From Lentimicrobium sp. (GTDB lineage: Bacteria > Bacteroidota > Bacteroidia > Flavobacteriales > Flavobacteriaceae), in assembly GCA_022758945.1 (NCBI GenBank), contig JAEMQE010000114.1, positions 1-8,707 on the forward strand: a stretch of DNA of 8,707 nucleotides, given 5' to 3'. The translations under genes and the position numbers were made by a program. The notes under the pieces are model-generated. The model was not told the DNA's origin, did not search any database, and saw only the letters and a list, made by a program, of their open reading frames with translations. How positions within the stretch are numbered: the first letter of the stretch is position 1; every line of letters begins with the position of its first letter. Shown here piece by piece: positions 7,512 through 8,707 of this stretch.

Positions 7512-7747
7512 AATTAATGTTTTTGTGAATTGTAAATTTATCGGAACTAATTAATAAAACTTCAAAAAGAACCACAACAAAAAACATACAATGCAAAAAA
7601 AGGATCATTAAATTTTTGATACTTAAAAATATATTGAATTTAGTGAGAAATTACGAATAACGACGACTTCTGAAGAGCCTAATAGAATTAAGAAATAACG
7701 ATAATGTTGTGGTAATGTATAGCTATTTTAACATCAAAGTAGTCATA
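7512..7747 (-). promoter_or_regulatory. Intergenic region between regulator and susC, expected PUL promoter
   Basis: The 236 bases between the regulator stop and the susC ATG contain no credible gene and no clear terminator. The Bacteroidetes promoter form (TTTG near -33, TAnnTTTG near -7) is not matched exactly. Two weak candidates are seen on the minus strand. One is TTG (7591-7589), then 18 bases, then TCTTTTTG (7570-7563), which would leave a leader of about 50 bases. The other is TTTG (7566-7563), then 22 bases, then TAAATTTA (7540-7533), close to the start codon. The stretch about 7561-7602 is strongly T-rich on the coding strand. The actual start site cannot be fixed by eye. Confidence 0.4.
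7647..7702. repeat. Imperfect direct repeat upstream of susC, possible regulator site
   Basis: On the plus strand GAAATTACGAATAACGAC (7647-7664) recurs as GAATTAAGAAATAACGAT (7685-7702), sharing AATAACGA exactly and most of the rest if single-base gaps are allowed. The copies start 38 bases apart and lie 53 to 109 bases from the regulator stop and upstream of both promoter candidates. Placement fits an activator site, but AT-rich DNA gives such matches by chance. Confidence 0.3.
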
Positions 7748-8707
7748 CTATACAGACAAAATATACTCAACAAGACCTTGTTCATGTGGCAAGTCCATTT
7801 TTTTACGCAAACGATATCTTTTAATTTCTACACTTCGCACAGAAATATTAAGCAAAGGCGCGATTTCTTTAGAGGAAAGGTTCAATCTAAGATATGCACA
7901 TAATCTTAAATCATTAGGTGTCAATAATTGATGTGCTTGTTTTATTTTTTTCAAAAAGTCTTTATCCGCATTATCAAAAGCTTCTTTAAAAACTTTCCAA
8001 GAGTCTTCTTCAGTAATATTTTTATTTATCGTTCTTATAACAGATTTAACACTTGAATCTCCGTTTTCAGAAGTTTTCTTCAAGTCATCTTTTATAAAAG
8101 TCAACAACTCATTCTTACTATTTAAAGTCATAGAAGTAACTGCCAACTCCCGATTTTTCATATCTACATCTTGGGAGAGCTGCTCGTTTTCCAACTTCAT
8201 TAGTTGTTGCTCCATTTCTAGTTCTTTAATCTCTAACAAAAGGTTGTTTTCTTCAATTAATTTTTCCCTCTGTTTATGATAATAGTTTTTATATGCTTTA
8301 TGTATATAATAGGATATAATAATCAAAAGAAGTAAATAAATAAAAATAGCAAAATTTGTTGCATATAAAGGTTTAAGCACTGTAAATGAATAGACAGCAG
8401 TGTTATCGAGATAAGAATTTGCAAATTTTCCTCTTACCTTAAAAACATAATCACCTGCTGAAAGATTTTTAAAATTGACTGATGTCTTAGTATCCCATTC
8501 GCTCCATTCGTCCTGAAATCCTTCTAATAAATACTGATATTCTGCTTTAATGTATTTATTGTATTCCGGTACGGTGTAGTTAAAAGTTATATTGTTTTCG
8601 TTATATTTAAAATTACCTTCTTTTTTAATAGCATTATTTATAAGACCTCCATTAATTTTGTTTGATGTAATTTCAGTAATTAAGACTGTATAGTTTTTAA
8701 AATTTAA
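7748..8707 (-). CDS. Membrane-bound Y_Y_Y / LuxR-type HTH transcriptional regulator (N-terminus beyond window)
   Basis: The frame is open from the right edge (8707) to a TAG at 7748, giving the last 319 residues of a longer protein. Visible residues about 35-110 form a Y_Y_Y domain (YNENNITFNYTVPEYN, then YQYLLEGFQDEWSEW, NFKNLSAGDYVFKVR). A single membrane helix follows at about 118-138, then a charged coiled coil (about 146-190), a linker, and a C-terminal LuxR/GerE-like helix-turn-helix (about 261-319: LTPNDLRLCAYLRL, SSKEIAPLLNIS, VRSVEIKRYRLRKKM). Proteins with this ending usually have beta-propeller (reg_prop) repeats in the periplasmic N-terminal part, which is outside the window. There is no histidine kinase or receiver domain between the membrane helix and the HTH, so it is not a classical hybrid two-component system; it probably senses an oligosaccharide and binds DNA directly from the membrane, as SusR-type regulators do. 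A GTG at 8380 (V110 of the visible part) lies inside the Y_Y_Y/membrane junction and is not the start. It is encoded just upstream of susC on the same strand. Confidence 0.9.
   Translation of the reverse strand, partial: LNFKNYTVLITEITSNKINGGLINNAIKKEGNFKYNENNITFNYTVPEYNKYIKAEYQYLLEGFQDEWSEWDTKTSVNFKNLSAGDYVFKVRGKFANSYLDNTAVYSFTVLKPLYATNFAIFIYLLLLIIISYYIHKAYKNYYHKQREKLIEENNLLLEIKELEMEQQLMKLENEQLSQDVDMKNRELAVTSMTLNSKNELLTFIKDDLKKTSENGDSSVKSVIRTINKNITEEDSWKVFKEAFDNADKDFLKKIKQAHQLLTPNDLRLCAYLRLNLSSKEIAPLLNISVRSVEIKRYRLRKKMDLPHEQGLVEYILSV

Noticed and set aside
7444..7587. A 47-residue hydrophobic minus-strand frame beginning upstream of susC and overlapping its start
   Set aside because: Its hydrophobicity follows from the T-rich DNA and from reading the susC signal-peptide region out of frame; there is no independent support for a leader peptide.
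7660..7747. Terminator for the regulator gene
   Set aside because: Only short palindromes (such as CTTCAGAAG) are present, with no stable stem followed by a T-tract, so read-through into susC cannot be excluded.
7709..7903. Plus-strand open frame of 64 codons
   Set aside because: It overlaps the HTH-coding end of the regulator on the opposite strand, and its product has no domain or signal.
7748..8380. Regulator starting at the GTG at 8380 as a complete 210-residue protein
   Set aside because: The frame remains open to the window edge and encodes a clear Y_Y_Y domain upstream of that codon, so the gene is a truncated longer one.

Overview
The window is AT-rich DNA in which all recognisable genes lie on the minus strand. 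It looks like a polysaccharide utilization locus (PUL) of a Bacteroidetes bacterium, most likely Flavobacteriaceae (Flavobacterium or a relative). The reasons are a SusC/SusD pair, several lipoproteins with acidic residues just after the lipobox cysteine, no Shine-Dalgarno sequences (A/T-rich leaders before every ATG), and a Y_Y_Y/LuxR-type regulator of the flavobacterial kind. The genus is inferred from style, not from a marker gene.

In the direction of transcription (high to low coordinates) the layout is as follows. (1) 8707-7748: C-terminal part of a membrane-spanning sensor/regulator with a Y_Y_Y domain, one membrane helix, a coiled coil and a LuxR-type helix-turn-helix. Its N-terminal sensor is beyond the window. 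(2) 7747-7512: 236-base intergenic region that should hold the PUL promoter and has an imperfect direct repeat. (3) 7511-4389: SusC-like TonB-dependent transporter. (4) 4377-2815: SusD-like glycan-binding lipoprotein. (5) 2798-1704: SusE-position lipoprotein with two PKD/Ig-like domains and a C-terminal jelly-roll resembling a carbohydrate-binding module. (6) 1693-1283: small lipoprotein consisting of one PKD-like domain. (7) 1282-1089: spacer with a good intrinsic terminator hairpin. (8) 1088-1: lipoprotein glycoside hydrolase of family GH16, laminarinase-like, with its catalytic motif intact and its C-terminus cut by the window edge.

Genes 3 to 6 are separated by only 10-16 bases and are almost certainly one operon. 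The GH16 gene follows a terminator-like hairpin, so it is either transcribed separately or by read-through at a reduced level. Working model: the regulator senses a glucan fragment and activates the operon. The surface GH16 enzyme and the two or three surface lipoproteins bind and cut a beta-1,3-glucan (laminarin-like; inferred from GH16 motifs), and SusD/SusC import the oligosaccharides. Exo-acting enzymes to finish degradation (such as GH3, GH17 or GH30) are not in the window and would be expected beyond its left edge.

The most unusual point is that the small lipoprotein (gene 6) is visibly homologous to the N-terminal domain of the GH16 enzyme next to it, so the same domain is present both free and fused to the enzyme. 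No RNA genes, mobile elements or CRISPR arrays were seen. I did not find a system that I would call wholly new.
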